Shown: positions 47,653 to 58,392, numbered from the stretch's first letter. The stretch is DNA of 64,000 nucleotides from Rhizophagus clarus (GCA_015698045.1 BLAL01000259.1:248001-312000), one strand, 5' to 3'. Made by a program: numbers and translations. Notes: generated from the sequence alone by a model not told the origin.

Positions 47653-50600
47653 CTATTGAGTTCCAAGAATAAATAGGGATAGTTCTTTTCCATTATCATC
47701 ATATTCTGTAGGAATGACAGAAAATTCATCTGAAATGGTGTCTCTATTTTCTCCATCCTCAATAGTTACAGGAACACTATTAACTGTAGAAAGAGAATGG
47801 GACTTACTTGCAACTCCATTAAGTCTATGAATCTTTTTCTTATCTATTTTTAGACCCAAATGCTTTGCAACATTTTCTGAGATTATTGACGAGTCTGATC
47901 CACTATCAATTATTGCATATGGTATAGTCACGCTCCCCACCTTACAGGAGATGGTCGCAACATCATCAGCATCCTTTATTTATAAAAAATTTATCTCTAA
48001 GGGCTTTGGCCAATATATGTGACTATTTTTTTTTGAGCCGATGCATAAGCCTTAATAGCATAATCTAACCGAATGCTTTCTGGTATAACATAGCTAGAAG
48101 AAGCAGTATTAATTTCCTTAATTTTAGATTCATTATCGGGAACTTGTAAAAGAGACTTCTGCTCACTATTTACTGCCTGCAATAGTGGAAATAAGATGTC
48201 TTCGAATTTACTTGCAACAATTCTCCATGCTGATTCCCTTCTTTTTACCGTATCATTTGGTATACTAGTATTTAAGCAATGGTCTTTTATTTTGGGAAAT
48301 ATCATATTAATAAATTTCGAAATTTCTATAAGAATCTCTCTAGGACAATGAGGGACTAATGATGCTATTGAAGATTTTAAGGCTATTTGAAACATATAAT
48401 TTGCAGCTGTGTCTATATTGCTAGTATGAGATTTGGAAGTAGGGGACTTCTTAATACTCTTTTTCATAGGTACTCCACTTCGTACCACTTTTTTTTTACA
48501 GCATAGCAGTTTCAGGATTCGTCAGCATCAATATATTCGTCATCTTCTTCTACTTCCTCTTCTTCAGAATCCTCTATATATTCTTCTATGTATTCTTCTT
48601 CAGAGTCTTCAGGATCTTCTACCTCATCCTGGTATACATAATTAACCTTCTTAGTCCGCTTGCCTTTGGGACAATTAACCTTTGTATGACCAGCCTTTCC
48701 ACATGCTGAACAATGTCAGGTTTGCTTTGCAGATGCTTTTGGTATTACCTTTCTAACAACTTTCTTTGTGGCATAGACACTTCTGGATGTAAAGAGACTC
48801 TTTCTAACATGAGCTGTTTGACCTCCTAATCTCTTTTTAAGTTCTTCATAAATAAAATTTTCTAATGTTGCATCATCTGTTCCTATTCCTGTATATGCTA
48901 AATCTCTTGCTAGACGAATTTTAAAATCATTTTTTTGTGGCTGAATAGGTGCTGTCTCTTGGGAAATAACTAATTGCTGAATAGGTACTTGCCCATAAGG
49001 CATTCCGCTTGAACTTATAATCGGATTACGTTCTAGCCATAAATTCTTTAGTTCTGTAAAGTATGCATCTATATTAGCAGGATTAGCGATTTTCATCCAT
49101 GTATAGAAGTCACCCGATAAGTGGTTTTTTAGAAATGATAGAGTCGTTGCATCATTATTTGCCACACCTAACAATAATGGCCAAATTCTTTTTTCATATG
49201 TATCAGGGCTGTCTGTTGGTAAAAATCTTTCTTGGGATAATCTTTGAATTGCTGATTGCTGGGTACCTATTGTTTCACGCTGATATTTTGCATTCATCCA
49301 TACTCGTAGAGTGGCTGGAGAATTTATAGCAGGGTTTCCAGCTATATATGGATCATTATTCGGAACTGGTAAATACTTCCCACCTAGCTTAGTTTTTAAA
49401 AGACCAAATTTAATTGCATCATTAAAGTCTCCTGCATTGGCATTTTCAAGAGCGGTCATATTTGGCTCTAAATGCGATATAGAATTCCAAATTCTATCCA
49501 AGTATTCATTAGGAGGTTCCTGTCCAGCAAATGGATCATGTTTAGCAAAAATAGTTCCTATTGAGTCATATAATGGTTGCCGTCTAGCTTCTGCCATGTT
49601 TCCTAAGAGCGGATTGTTTTGTAAATTCAAAATAATTTGTCGTGAATTTAATTCCCTACCCTTCCATTTTTGGTACAGTCCCCGGCGAAAGTAATGGCGG
49701 TCAGTTTTTTTAATATAACACATAAATTTATAATGAAGTTATGAATTTTTTTTTTATTTTCAGAAAGAGGAGTCAAAAATACATATATTTTATTATTTAA
49801 TAAATATTGGGTTTGACCTCTATCTGTATCAAAACATGCTTCAATTTGATTTTGCATGCTATTATCGTTAATAACCTCGCTATCAATAACTATGCTATTT
49901 TCGAAATTATTTCACTCCTTTCTAAATAAATTGAGAAATAGCTTGTACCATTTTTTTCCTTTTTTTGCATTACCATTTTCTTAATATACTGCATCAAAAA
50001 CAAACAAAAATTCTCATTGGGATTTGAGATCTGGGCTTTAAAATGAACAAAAAAAAAATCATTATTGAAAGAAAAATTTTAAATATCATGGATATAATTA
50101 TTTTATATCATCATAATAAAAAGCTTACCAATGGTCTAAAAAAACGTTTGATTAGTCAAAAATACACATATTTCAAAGTTATCATGATGAAAATTAAAAA
50201 AAATGTGAAATGATGATCATTTCGATTCTGGCAGTAATTTTTTATGATATAAGTTTAGTGCGACACTTTGAATGAAATATTCAGAATTTTTGGCATTTTT
50301 TGTAAGAAAGGGATACATTGTTTTATAGGAATGCAAAAATTTCCAGTTCAATTAGAAATTTCCTAAAAATTTGTTTCATGAAAAAGTTACCAGCCTCATA
50401 AGTAGAATTTATTGTAATAGAAGCTATTGTGGGTAATAAAACAGGAATAATGTCAGTAATTGAAATTACTTTTTTTTTATTGCTTTTTAAATGAGCATAT
50501 CACTGTTCAATTTGGTATAATAAGTAATGATTTAATTGAGGTAGTAATGAAGTTAAAACCAAATTAAGAAGCGGTATTCTCACCGCCATTACTTTCGCCC

Positions 50601-51458
50601 GGGACTGTATCTATTAAATACAAATGCCCGATTGAATTCTGCTAAGTCTGCCTCAGCTTTGCGCCTTTGAACTAATATTTGAAGAAGTGCCTTTTCTTAT
50701 ACTAATGTATTAATCCGATTTTGCTTTCTAAAGGCCATTCTTTGACCATTAGTTTGCCTATCTTGAGCTATTTACCACCAACGTCGACGCTCATTTACCT
50801 CATTATTATATGCTAAAGTTAATAATCGTTCTCTTTGAAGACTATCATTTCTAGTATTTGTTAATTCATTTCTAAGGCCATTGATTCGATCATTAGCTAT
50901 ATAGTATAAACCTTGCATGTTAATAGCATCTTGAGCATGTTTTTGCATAAGTTCACGAGCAGTTGTTAATGAGATTCGTATTCCATCTAGTGTATTTTTG
51001 GGGTTAAATGATGTATCCCCAACAATATATGCTTCTATCCGATCTAGTGCTGTAGCGATATTTATTAAAATATCAGGTATGGCCATATTTTCTTCCTCTG
51101 GTTGTTCTTTTTCTTCAGAATGTTTATTACTAAATTTAGATAATTCTTGTATACGAGATTTAAGTTTATCTATTGTGTCTTCTAGCTGGATAATTCGATT
51201 ATCTTGAATAACTAATGCCTCCTCTTTTAGCTCCAGGTGATCCTGACATTTTTTAAGTTCACCTAGAATAACCTTACATTTATCCTTTAGCTGATTAACT
51301 ACTTCATCATAAGATTGTAGATTCTTTTCAAGATGAGAAATATATCGCTCACAGGCTTTAATTTCCTCTTCAAATTTGCGGATTTTCTTTTGTACTAACT
51401 TTATCCCTAGATCAAAGTTGCTGTTTAGTTGTTCAAGATATGTCTGCTCAACTCCCAT
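47653..51458 (-). pseudogene. Gag-like polyprotein with CCHC knuckle and retropepsin, split by a MITE
   Basis: Minus strand from ATG 51458 (MGVEQTYLEQ). A coiled coil of about 130 residues is followed by a helical part reaching 50610. After a Tc1/mariner-type MITE the same frame resumes at 49673 and covers a capsid-like region (to about 48730) and the CCHC knuckle CSACGKAGHTKVNCP (about 48700). An acidic stretch, a Lys-rich segment (48488-47997) and a retropepsin-like domain follow (IDSGSDSSIISENV, 47940-47653). Stops: TAA at 50772 and 50697, TGA at 48716, and one more TGA near 48520. Two -1 frame changes both fall on runs of nine A (about 48490 and 48031). Gag would assemble particles and bind nucleic acid; the protease would mature it. 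No reverse transcriptase is adjacent. Confidence 0.7.
49676..50607. mobile_element. Tc1/mariner-type MITE in the gag gene
   Basis: The TIRs CAGTCCCCGGCGAAAGTAATG (49676 onward) and the inverse at 50582-50607 differ at about one position in 26. TA flanks both sides (49674-49675, 50608-50609). Removing the element and one TA rejoins the Gag frame (FNRYQKWKGR), which confirms the ends. The 880-base interior is AT-rich and non-coding. Confidence 0.9.
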
Positions 51459-51460
51459 TG

Positions 51461-52576
51461 TTACCTGTTATTTCTATAGATTCTGGTGAAGCTTGAAATC
51501 TTAATATTTCTATTGCTTTGAAAAAGATTTATTATCAGCCTATTGGTTATAATCGAAATGCTAAAAAATTGCATAAAGCTTCTCTTAAAGCTGGATATGA
51601 TTTTAGTTTAGACGAAGTGGGGGATTGGCTTGAGAGACAAGCTATACACCAAATACATAAGCCTCATCCTAAATATATCCCTCGTGCAAGTTTTTGCTCT
51701 ATTACTATCCCCAATAAAGTCCACCAGGCGGATGTTCTCAACATGCCTTATGATAAAGTAGGTCAGATTACTTATCTTTTTTGCCTTAATATGGTTGATG
51801 TGGCTTCGAGATATAAAGCCTTTATCCCTATTGGTGCATATAGTGTTAAGGATAGGCAGGGTATCTTAACTTCTGCTACTATTGCTCGATCATTTGAGAA
51901 AATCTATGATGATCCTGAATGTCCTTTGGTCTGACCAAAATTATTAATTACTGATAGAGGATCAGAGTTTAAAGGTGATTGTGAGAAATTAATGAAAGAG
52001 CATGGCGTGAAAATTCAGAAGGCCAAATCTAAGCATACTATGGGTATTGTTGAAAGGTATAATCGCACCTTAGTTGAAAAGTTATTTCCTTCCCAGGATA
52101 CTTCTGATCTCTTGACTTTAGATAGACGATCCAGAGCTTGGGTAAAGAATTTGCCGATAGTTGTTGAGGACATTAATAATTCTATCACACGTCAGCTTGG
52201 TATTTCTCCTATTGATGCAATAAAGGAAAAAGAGGTCTTTGCTAAGCCTTCTTACCTTCGGGATGGTCTTATAGGCTTTGATGAGGAAAAGCTTTCTAGC
52301 GATGTATTAGTAAGATATTTGTTGTATCCTATTAATTTAGAGGATGGGAGACGTCGTGCTGGTAACTTGAATTGGTCTCCACGTATTTATCATATCTGGG
52401 AATCTATGGTGCAAAAAAATCAGCCGGTCTTGTACTGGCTGGAAGAAGTCCTCTTTGGACTAACTGATGATGATGATTATGTAGTCAAACATCCTAAAAG
52501 ATCTTTTGTGCGAGAAGAGTTAATGGTTATTCCCTTTGATACTAAATTGCCTTCTCAGTGGGTGCTCACTAATTAA
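51461..52576 (+). pseudogene. Retroviral-type DDE integrase of the Polinton-like element
   Basis: The frame encodes the rve integrase core: A-D-V-L-N-M (first Asp), LLITDRGSEFKGD (second Asp) and GIVERYNRTL (Glu about 33 residues later). A C-terminal region follows, ending SQWVLTN. No clear HHCC finger is seen. Two in-frame TGA codons occur, at 51494 (EA-stop-NL) and at 51932 just before PKLLITD; the latter position is Trp in Polinton and related integrases (family knowledge). No ATG was found in frame upstream of the first TGA, so the true start is uncertain. The gene begins beside the divergent gag start (51458), which suggests a shared promoter. Integrase would insert the linear element and create the 5-bp TSD seen at the ends. 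Confidence 0.85.
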
Positions 52577-52580
52577 ATCT

Positions 52581-52964
52581 CTAAAGTGATGCTAAGAAGT
52601 CTTCTGTCTCTTCATCAACTTGTTTATCGGTAATGAAATGATCCTTAGCTAATTTATAGTATAATTTATATAGTTCCTTGATTGCGTTAAGAATCTTTAG
52701 ATCCCGCCCATAAAATTCTTTGTAGTCATCTTCGGCTTTATTATATTTTGCTTCATTAGGAAATATGGTCATGGCTAGTTTGAGAACGTATTCTTGGGGG
52801 TCCTCTGCCTGACGTAATTTTTTGATTCGTTCTTTATATGATTGCATAAATTTACCATCTTTTGGCCTTCTATAGTAGATGCCTGCCTTGACTACATTTA
52901 TTAATGCTTGTTCGATTTCTTGATATGTAGGCTTAGTATTAGTTAATTGAATTTGTATACTCAT
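52581..52964 (-). CDS. Hypothetical 127-aa protein of the Polinton-like element
   Basis: An intact frame starts at ATG 52964 (MSIQIQLTNT), immediately inside the right TIR, and ends 4 bases from the integrase stop, tail to tail. It is predicted to be mostly helical and charged (KERIKKLRQAEDPQEYV), with no signal peptide, membrane segment or Cys motif. No family was recognised. It is one of the few frames of the element without a stop, but it is short. A structural or regulatory role cannot be told apart. Confidence 0.55.
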   Translation of the reverse strand: MSIQIQLTNTKPTYQEIEQALINVVKAGIYYRRPKDGKFMQSYKERIKKLRQAEDPQEYVLKLAMTIFPNEAKYNKAEDDYKEFYGRDLKILNAIKELYKLYYKLAKDHFITDKQVDEETEDFLASL

Positions 52965-52973
52965 TGTGTAAAA

Positions 52974-54060
52974 ATTGCAACTCCAGTGCTTGTATTAATA
53001 TTACAAAAACTTTTGTTTAAAATAAAATATTTATTTCTTACTACTATAATAGGCGAATATTACTGCAACTATTTACTCAGAACTGGAGGTGTCTGTGGGC
53101 GTACCTGCCGTCAGTCTGAAGGGTGCCATGAACATTGGAAAGCTAGGAAGCGTTTTCCTTATAGTGTATGTGGCAAGCTGACTAGCTCTAAACCTGGTCT
53201 TTGTAGAAAACATGCTAGTGGATATTATATAATCCAATATATTAATAGGCTTCGAGATAGAGCCTTGGGTACATATCAGGAAGTATAATAGTCCAATTTT
53301 CCTTGTATACATGCTCCGTAGAGTTCTTAACCTATTTTGTATACACTATTTGATATAATTTTAAGGTGAGACTTAGCCAGATGAATTTTTTTTTTACACT
53401 TATGGGTGAGACTTATCTTGGTGAATTTTTTTTTTTACACCTAACCCGAATTTTTTTCTTAATGCTTATTTGAAAGAATTGGCTCCAGAATGGCTTCCTG
53501 CATATCAAAAATAATGGTATACTAGAATATGGTTAATATTCTTTTAACTTTATTTTCGAATACAAAAAATTTACACCTAAGACAAGCTTAGGTGTAAATT
53601 TTTTATTTTGTTTACGCACATAAATCAGCTTTAGAATTATTTCTAGGATAACATAAAATCTGATATGCAAATTATGCTTGACAGGGTCGAACGCTGAACA
53701 CACTTGGACACTTTGATCCTCGGTGTTCAGCGTTCTCCTAAGGGGCAAGCAATATAGCATACTTTTTTTGTTATATTATTTGGAATTAAAATTAGGCCAG
53801 CGCGTTAACAAAGATGGTTATCTCCTTTAACTTGAAAACTAAAAAAATGGGTAAAAGGATATATTAACAAAATTTGTGCCCCAACCTGATTTAAAACTTA
53901 AATTCAATATTGTATTTTGATATATTTCCTGGTCTTGAAAATAAATTTGGGTTAAAAAAAGATTACATAAATTTCGTATATCGGGAAATAAGCCGGGAAA
54001 GGCTTACACTAATTATACCTATTCGGAAATCTTGTCCCAGATCCCCATTTTGTCCTATAT
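52974..54060. repeat. Right TIR of the Polinton-like element
   Basis: Inverse of 32222-33312 with scattered substitutions and a few one-base indels. It contains the decayed second copy of the Cys/His gene and both hairpins. Confidence 0.85.
53046..53288 (+). pseudogene. Decayed right-TIR copy of the Cys/His-rich gene
   Basis: It matches the left-TIR gene along its whole length, but the start ATG is ATA (53046-53048) and the first Cys of CSVC is Tyr. Other changes are P to L, I to T and V to I. Four of these five are G-to-A or C-to-T on the coding strand. The reading frame is otherwise open and continues upstream to an ATG at 52947 outside the TIR, but that start has no counterpart in the left copy. 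Confidence 0.65.
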
Positions 54061-54151
54061 GAGGAGTTGATATTGTATGTGGCGATGGTGTAGACGAACC
54101 AGCAATATCTGGTGAAGGAGCATTTGGTTTTGATGGTTTCTTACAAGCCAT

Positions 54152-54842
54152 TATTGTTTTAACATTATTTTTATTTTTTATTATTATTTTTTAAAAAAGA
54201 AAAAAGAGCAATTTTTTTGTATGGAACAAGGAAATTGAACCACTATTTATATCTATTTCTTTACTATCAAATTAGACCTTTAACAATTAACGATCACAAA
54301 TATTTGTATAAAATTAGACTTTCAATAGGCGTGATCAAATTAGACTTAAACTTTCGCATCAAATTAGACTTTTAATTAATTAAACATATATTAAACATAT
54401 CAAATTAGACTTTCAATCATTAGCCGTTAATGATCAGATTAGACTTAAACTTTCGCATCAAACTAGACTTTCAATTAATTGAACAGTTAAATCGCATTGA
54501 GTGCATTGTATGGTATATATTTTATTTTTTAAATTTTGGTTTTCGTTTAATTTTCTATTCAACTTCTTACGTCTAATTTTTTGTATTTGAATTTGTCTAT
54601 TTTGTTAATTATACCATCAATATCATTTTAAAACAGAATATAATCACAATATCACTAAAAATTTGACATCACTAAAAATTTGATATTAATAAAAAAATCA
54701 CAATATCACTAAAAATTTGACATCACTAAAAATTTGATATTAATAAAAAATCACTATTAATTAAATATAACAAAGTATATTATAACTTTATTTAACGTAA
54801 AAATCATATTACAACTTTATCGTATCTGACTTTTATCAAAAA
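54152..54842. promoter_or_regulatory. Shared divergent promoter region of the two CACTA genes
   Basis: The accessory gene (minus, from 54151) and the transposase (plus, from 54843) start on either side. The interval has about seven copies of AAATTAGACTT or a near variant (54268-54480) and a tandem duplication of a roughly 60-bp unit around CACTAAAAATTTGACATCAC (about 54640-54750). Such repeats could bind element proteins; no TATA box is clearly distinguishable in this AT-rich DNA. Confidence 0.5.
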
Positions 54843-57800
54843 ATGAAAAAAGGGCGAAAAAAACGCATTGCTGCTAATATCATAGATGAATATAATAATC
54901 CTAGTTCATTGACCTCTGAACAAACATCTACTGAATTTACGATCAGAAAATCAAGAGAGAAGGTTCTGTGCTTTTGCAGCCATTGTAATGGAAAAATGGT
55001 CAATCTGCGTATGAAGAAGGAACATGAGCAAACGAATGAGCAAACGATTTCTTTGAAACCATTAAATCATGATAAAGCTCCAACGTCTCAAGAGTTAGTA
55101 GAACTGATTGATTTGACAATATCGTTAGCAGAACTACAAGATACGACAATGTCTATTGATACACATTCTGATAATGATACGTATGAGGAACAGAAATATA
55201 TATTTCTTCTACGCAAAAAAAGGGCAAAACCAGGCACATTTTGTCATATAACTGAAGTTGAGCTAGTCGCTAAAGATTCCTCTTATAATGTGCCAGCTGA
55301 ATATGACACGAATGATATCTACACTAGTGAATCTTTGACACAAGAAGATTCTCCTAATGATGAAGATAACAATTTTTCAGATAATTTTGAGAATTACTCT
55401 CATCCTATGTTCAACATACCAGATATTTCAGACGCATCAGATATTTCAGAATTACTAACAGATGAATTAATTAAAGGGATTTTGATATGGATTATGAAGT
55501 TCAGGTCGAGTTATAACATACCAAATACCACAATTGAAGAATTAATACAATTTATTAAAATAATATTGAAAGTATGTAAAAATATCAATTACGAATCATT
55601 CCCAAATTCATTGTACATGCCAAGAAAAAAGTTAGGACTTTTCGATCAATTTATGCAGTTTGCAGCCTGCCAAAAATGCCACAAATTATACAAAAAAGAG
55701 GAGATAATATCAAAAGATAATAATACCATTATGAAATGCAGCCATATCAAATTTCCAAATTTGGCTACAAAGAGATTAAAACAATGTCGTACTCCTTTAG
55801 AGAAGAAAATTTCTTTAAATAATAGTATATCAATTGTTCCTGAATTAATTTATCCGGTCTTGAGTATACAACAGCAGCTTTCTAGTATGTTCAAGCGGCC
55901 AGGATTTGAAGAATTACTGTGGTATTGGACACGTCGTTCAATAATTGACAATGTTTTATCAGATATTTATGATGGGCAAATATGGAAAAATCTTAAGGAA
56001 TCGTCTGAACAAGGGTCAAATAACTTTTCTGACCAGACAAGGCTGATGCTCATCTAGGATTAATGATGAATTTGGATTGGTTCCAGCCTTACGAAGGAAT
56101 GATTTACAGTACAGGTGTAATATACGCAGTAATATGCAATCTATCTCGAGATGTTCGATTTAAGCCCAAAAATGTGCTTATACTTGGCATATTACTAGGG
56201 CCTGATGAGGTTAAATTGCATAAAGTTAATCATTATCTTTTACCAATAATAACGGAATCAGAGTCACTTTGGAAAGGTGTGAATCTTAATCGCACTAATG
56301 AATGTCCAAATGGCAAAGATATTCAAGCTGCATTAATAATTGCTTCGTGTGATATTCTTGGAGCTTGAAAATTATGCAGGCATATCTCTGCCCTTGCATC
56401 ATGTCATCAATGTGAAAAAAGGGCCAATAATCGCAATTTTGGTAGCATAACGGATATGAGCGACTGGTTTATCATGAAAGATCCAGTAGAGTATCATCAA
56501 AAGGCTTTGGAATGGTGTCGATGCAAATCTAACGCAGAAAGAGAGAGATTTGTCAAAGTGAATGGCGTAAGGTGGTCTGAAATATTAAGACTCTCGTATT
56601 TTGATCTGATTTGGTTTGTTGTTATAGATCTGATGCACTGCCTTTTTCTAGAAATCACAAAATGGATAACAAAACGAATATGGATTGATGAAGATGTATT
56701 AACAGAAAAAGCTCTTCAATCAATTCAAAAGAAAATGAGCGAATTTAAGCTACTATCAGATTTGGGACAAATTCCTGGTAAAATCCATTGCAGTAAAGGT
56801 TTTTCTAACTTTACCGCTGTCCAATGGCGCAACTTTTTTCTAATATACGCCACTATTGTGTCATGGAATTATCTTCTGAATAAAGATCGCAAAATTCTTA
56901 TGTATTTTGTAAGAGTTTGTACGATTTTGGTTAGACGAATTATGAAGATTAATAATATGAAAGAAACCCATGAACTTTTAGTAAAGATAATTAAATTGAT
57001 CGAAGAGCATTATGGCGAAGGAAAAATAATGCCAAACCTCCACCTATCATTACATCTATGTGAATGCTCTTACGATTATGGACCCCTGTATTCATTCTGG
57101 TGCTTTAGCTTTGAACGAATGAATGGTGTATTAGGTAATTCAAATTTAAATTCATTTGCTGTGTCGATTTTTTGAATTATATTATTCCATTAAGCAAAGA
57201 TTAATAATAAAATATTTATTAGGATTGTTGCCTAATAGCTACCGCCAAATTGAACCTGAACTAATGTGTCGATTGACAACTGAAATACAAATAAATGATA
57301 TTATCAGCTCAAGTTCAGAAGTAATTGGCATCGAATTACTCAATAAACGACCTTCTGTCAGTTCTCTTTCTGAATTTCCAACAAATAAAATGTATCAATT
57401 TTTGATGAATTCCAGAAATATATTGGAATCACCAATTACTGGTTGCGAGGAATTTCCAGGTATATTTTTAGCACCGCGATCTGAAGATATTTGTCTTGAT
57501 GAACAAATCTACGATTTACTTATTGAATATTATAAGGATACATATGTAGATTCTATATTCAGAAAATCGTTCACAGAAAATTTACCCAATTCAACGATCG
57601 TTATCAACAAAGCGAATCGATATGAAAGATGTCAAATTGGTGCAGAAATTTTTGGATCTGCTGCTGCTGCATGACATATTAAGAGCTCATTTGTCTTAGC
57701 TAAATTTATTAATCGTGATGGAAATAGCGTCGATACTTACTCAGATCAAATCCAATTTTTTTTCGAACATAGCGTTCATTTATCCTCCTATAATTTGACA

Positions 57801-58059
57801 CACAAATTGGCTTACATCAAATGGTACAAACTGGCAAATTTGACATCCTGATTCCATTTCAGTATTGACGATGATGTTGAAACTTGCAACGTCGAATTAT
57901 GGGAAGATAGTTTCTATTTAAGCAGTAGAGACAATATAATCCCAATACATAACATTTTAGGTCAGTTTATACCTGTAAAATACAAAAAATCAGATCGATC
58001 TAATGCCAGAGAATATTTAGCCGTTATTCCTATAAATAGAAAGTTCCATTTGCATTGAT
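54843..58059 (+). pseudogene. tnp2-like CACTA transposase, disrupted
   Basis: ATG at 54843 (MKKGRKKRIA) begins an N-terminal part with a CFCSHCNGK pair, an acidic middle and a CQKCHKLY ... CSHIKFP zinc-like region. The core AHLGLMMNLDWFQPY ... YSTGVIYAVICNL, GPDEVKLH and CDILGA-stop-KLCRHISAL ... CHQC resembles the transposase family tnp2 of CACTA elements (recalled family pattern). GFSNFTAVQWRNFFL and FSFERMNGVLGN follow. Defects: frameshift near 56045, TGA at 56366, frameshift near 57160, TGA at 57672 and TGA near 57849. The last frame ends at 58059. The enzyme would excise and insert the element; this copy is dead. Confidence 0.75.
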
Positions 58060-58392
58060 TTAATATAACATTTATACTAATCCGAATTGTTTAAACATTT
58101 TTTAACAAATATTGTATCATTGTTTTTATTATACTTAATAATATTAATATAGTAAATATATTATAACCATTATTTAATATAGAAAAGTGAATACAATTCA
58201 GCCATTATTCGTGTGAGGCAGAACATAGTTTAATTTTTATTATACGCAATTTGACCATCATTCGGTAGGATCGAATCAGAGTCGAATATAGATTGAATTG
58301 CATATCATTACTAATTTAGGTCAATTTTTTTAAAAATTGGCCAAATCTAGGCCAGATTTTTTGGAGGCCGAATATTCCTTTTTCGACTAGTG

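Larger units (their letters stand above)
32222..54060. mobile_element. Polinton-like (Maverick-like) element with Gag and retropepsin genes
   Basis: Inverted ends ATATAGGACAAAATGGGG... (32222 onward, and inverted to 54060) head TIRs of about 1.1 kb. GAGGA flanks both sides (32217-32221, 54061-54065); one copy restores the interrupted accessory gene frame. Total length is 21.8 kb, or about 11.9 kb without nested insertions. Contents in order: a small Cys/His gene in the left TIR; family B DNA polymerase (plus); retropepsin and Gag (minus); DDE integrase (plus); a 127-aa ORF (minus); and a second Cys/His copy in the right TIR. PolB, integrase and long TIRs fit Polintons. The Gag-protease part does not, and no ATPase or virus-type capsid gene was recognised. 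Several stops make this copy inactive. Confidence 0.8.
30177..54151 (-). pseudogene. CACTA accessory gene, split by the Polinton-like element
   Basis: It starts with ATG at 54151 (MACKKPSKPN), Pro/Ser/Thr-rich. It runs to 54061, is interrupted by the Polinton-like element and resumes at 32216 in the same frame. Exon pieces on the minus strand follow to 31857, then a coiled-coil segment (about 31770-31390), 31333-31060, 30994-30781, 30700-30354 and a last one ending at 30177 (DADEYY). The introns have usual GT/AG ends. There are four in-frame TGA codons: one at the joined insertion junction, two in the coiled coil and one near 31120. There is also one frameshift near 31530. No known domain was recognised. 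By position it may be the DNA-binding or accessory protein that CACTA elements often encode beside the transposase. Confidence 0.6.
29721..58392. mobile_element. CACTA-superfamily transposon (contains the Polinton-like element)
   Basis: The ends are CACTAGTC-A-AAAAAGGA (29721 onward) and its inverse with one change (to 58392). A 3-bp AAA duplication flanks it (29718-29720, 58393-58395). Removing the element and one AAA keeps the host LINE frame open across the join (SDLLLKK then KKKAKLE), which confirms both borders. It encodes a tnp2-like transposase (54843-58059, plus) and a divergently transcribed accessory gene (54151 to 30177, minus). Without the nested Polinton-like element it is about 6.8 kb. 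Subterminal regions carry GGTCGAAT-like repeats. Both genes have stops, so this copy is probably dead. Confidence 0.85.

Noticed and set aside
47653..49723. A nested LTR retrotransposon as the source of Gag and protease
   Set aside because: No LTRs, primer-binding site or reverse transcriptase were found, and no TSD brackets the genes. The Gag frame starts right beside the integrase.
33434..52576. Alternative genetic code with TGA read as Trp (mitochondrial plasmid origin)
   Set aside because: TGA also falls at Arg-like positions and TAA/TAG also occur, while nearby intact genes use standard stops. The element has nuclear neighbours and a DDE integrase. Mutation is simpler, though read-through cannot be excluded.
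32222..54060. Endogenous large DNA virus insertion
   Set aside because: PolB alone could suggest it, but the retroviral-type integrase, TIRs with a 5-bp TSD and absence of recognised virus core genes (ATPase, capsid, helicase) fit a transposon better.
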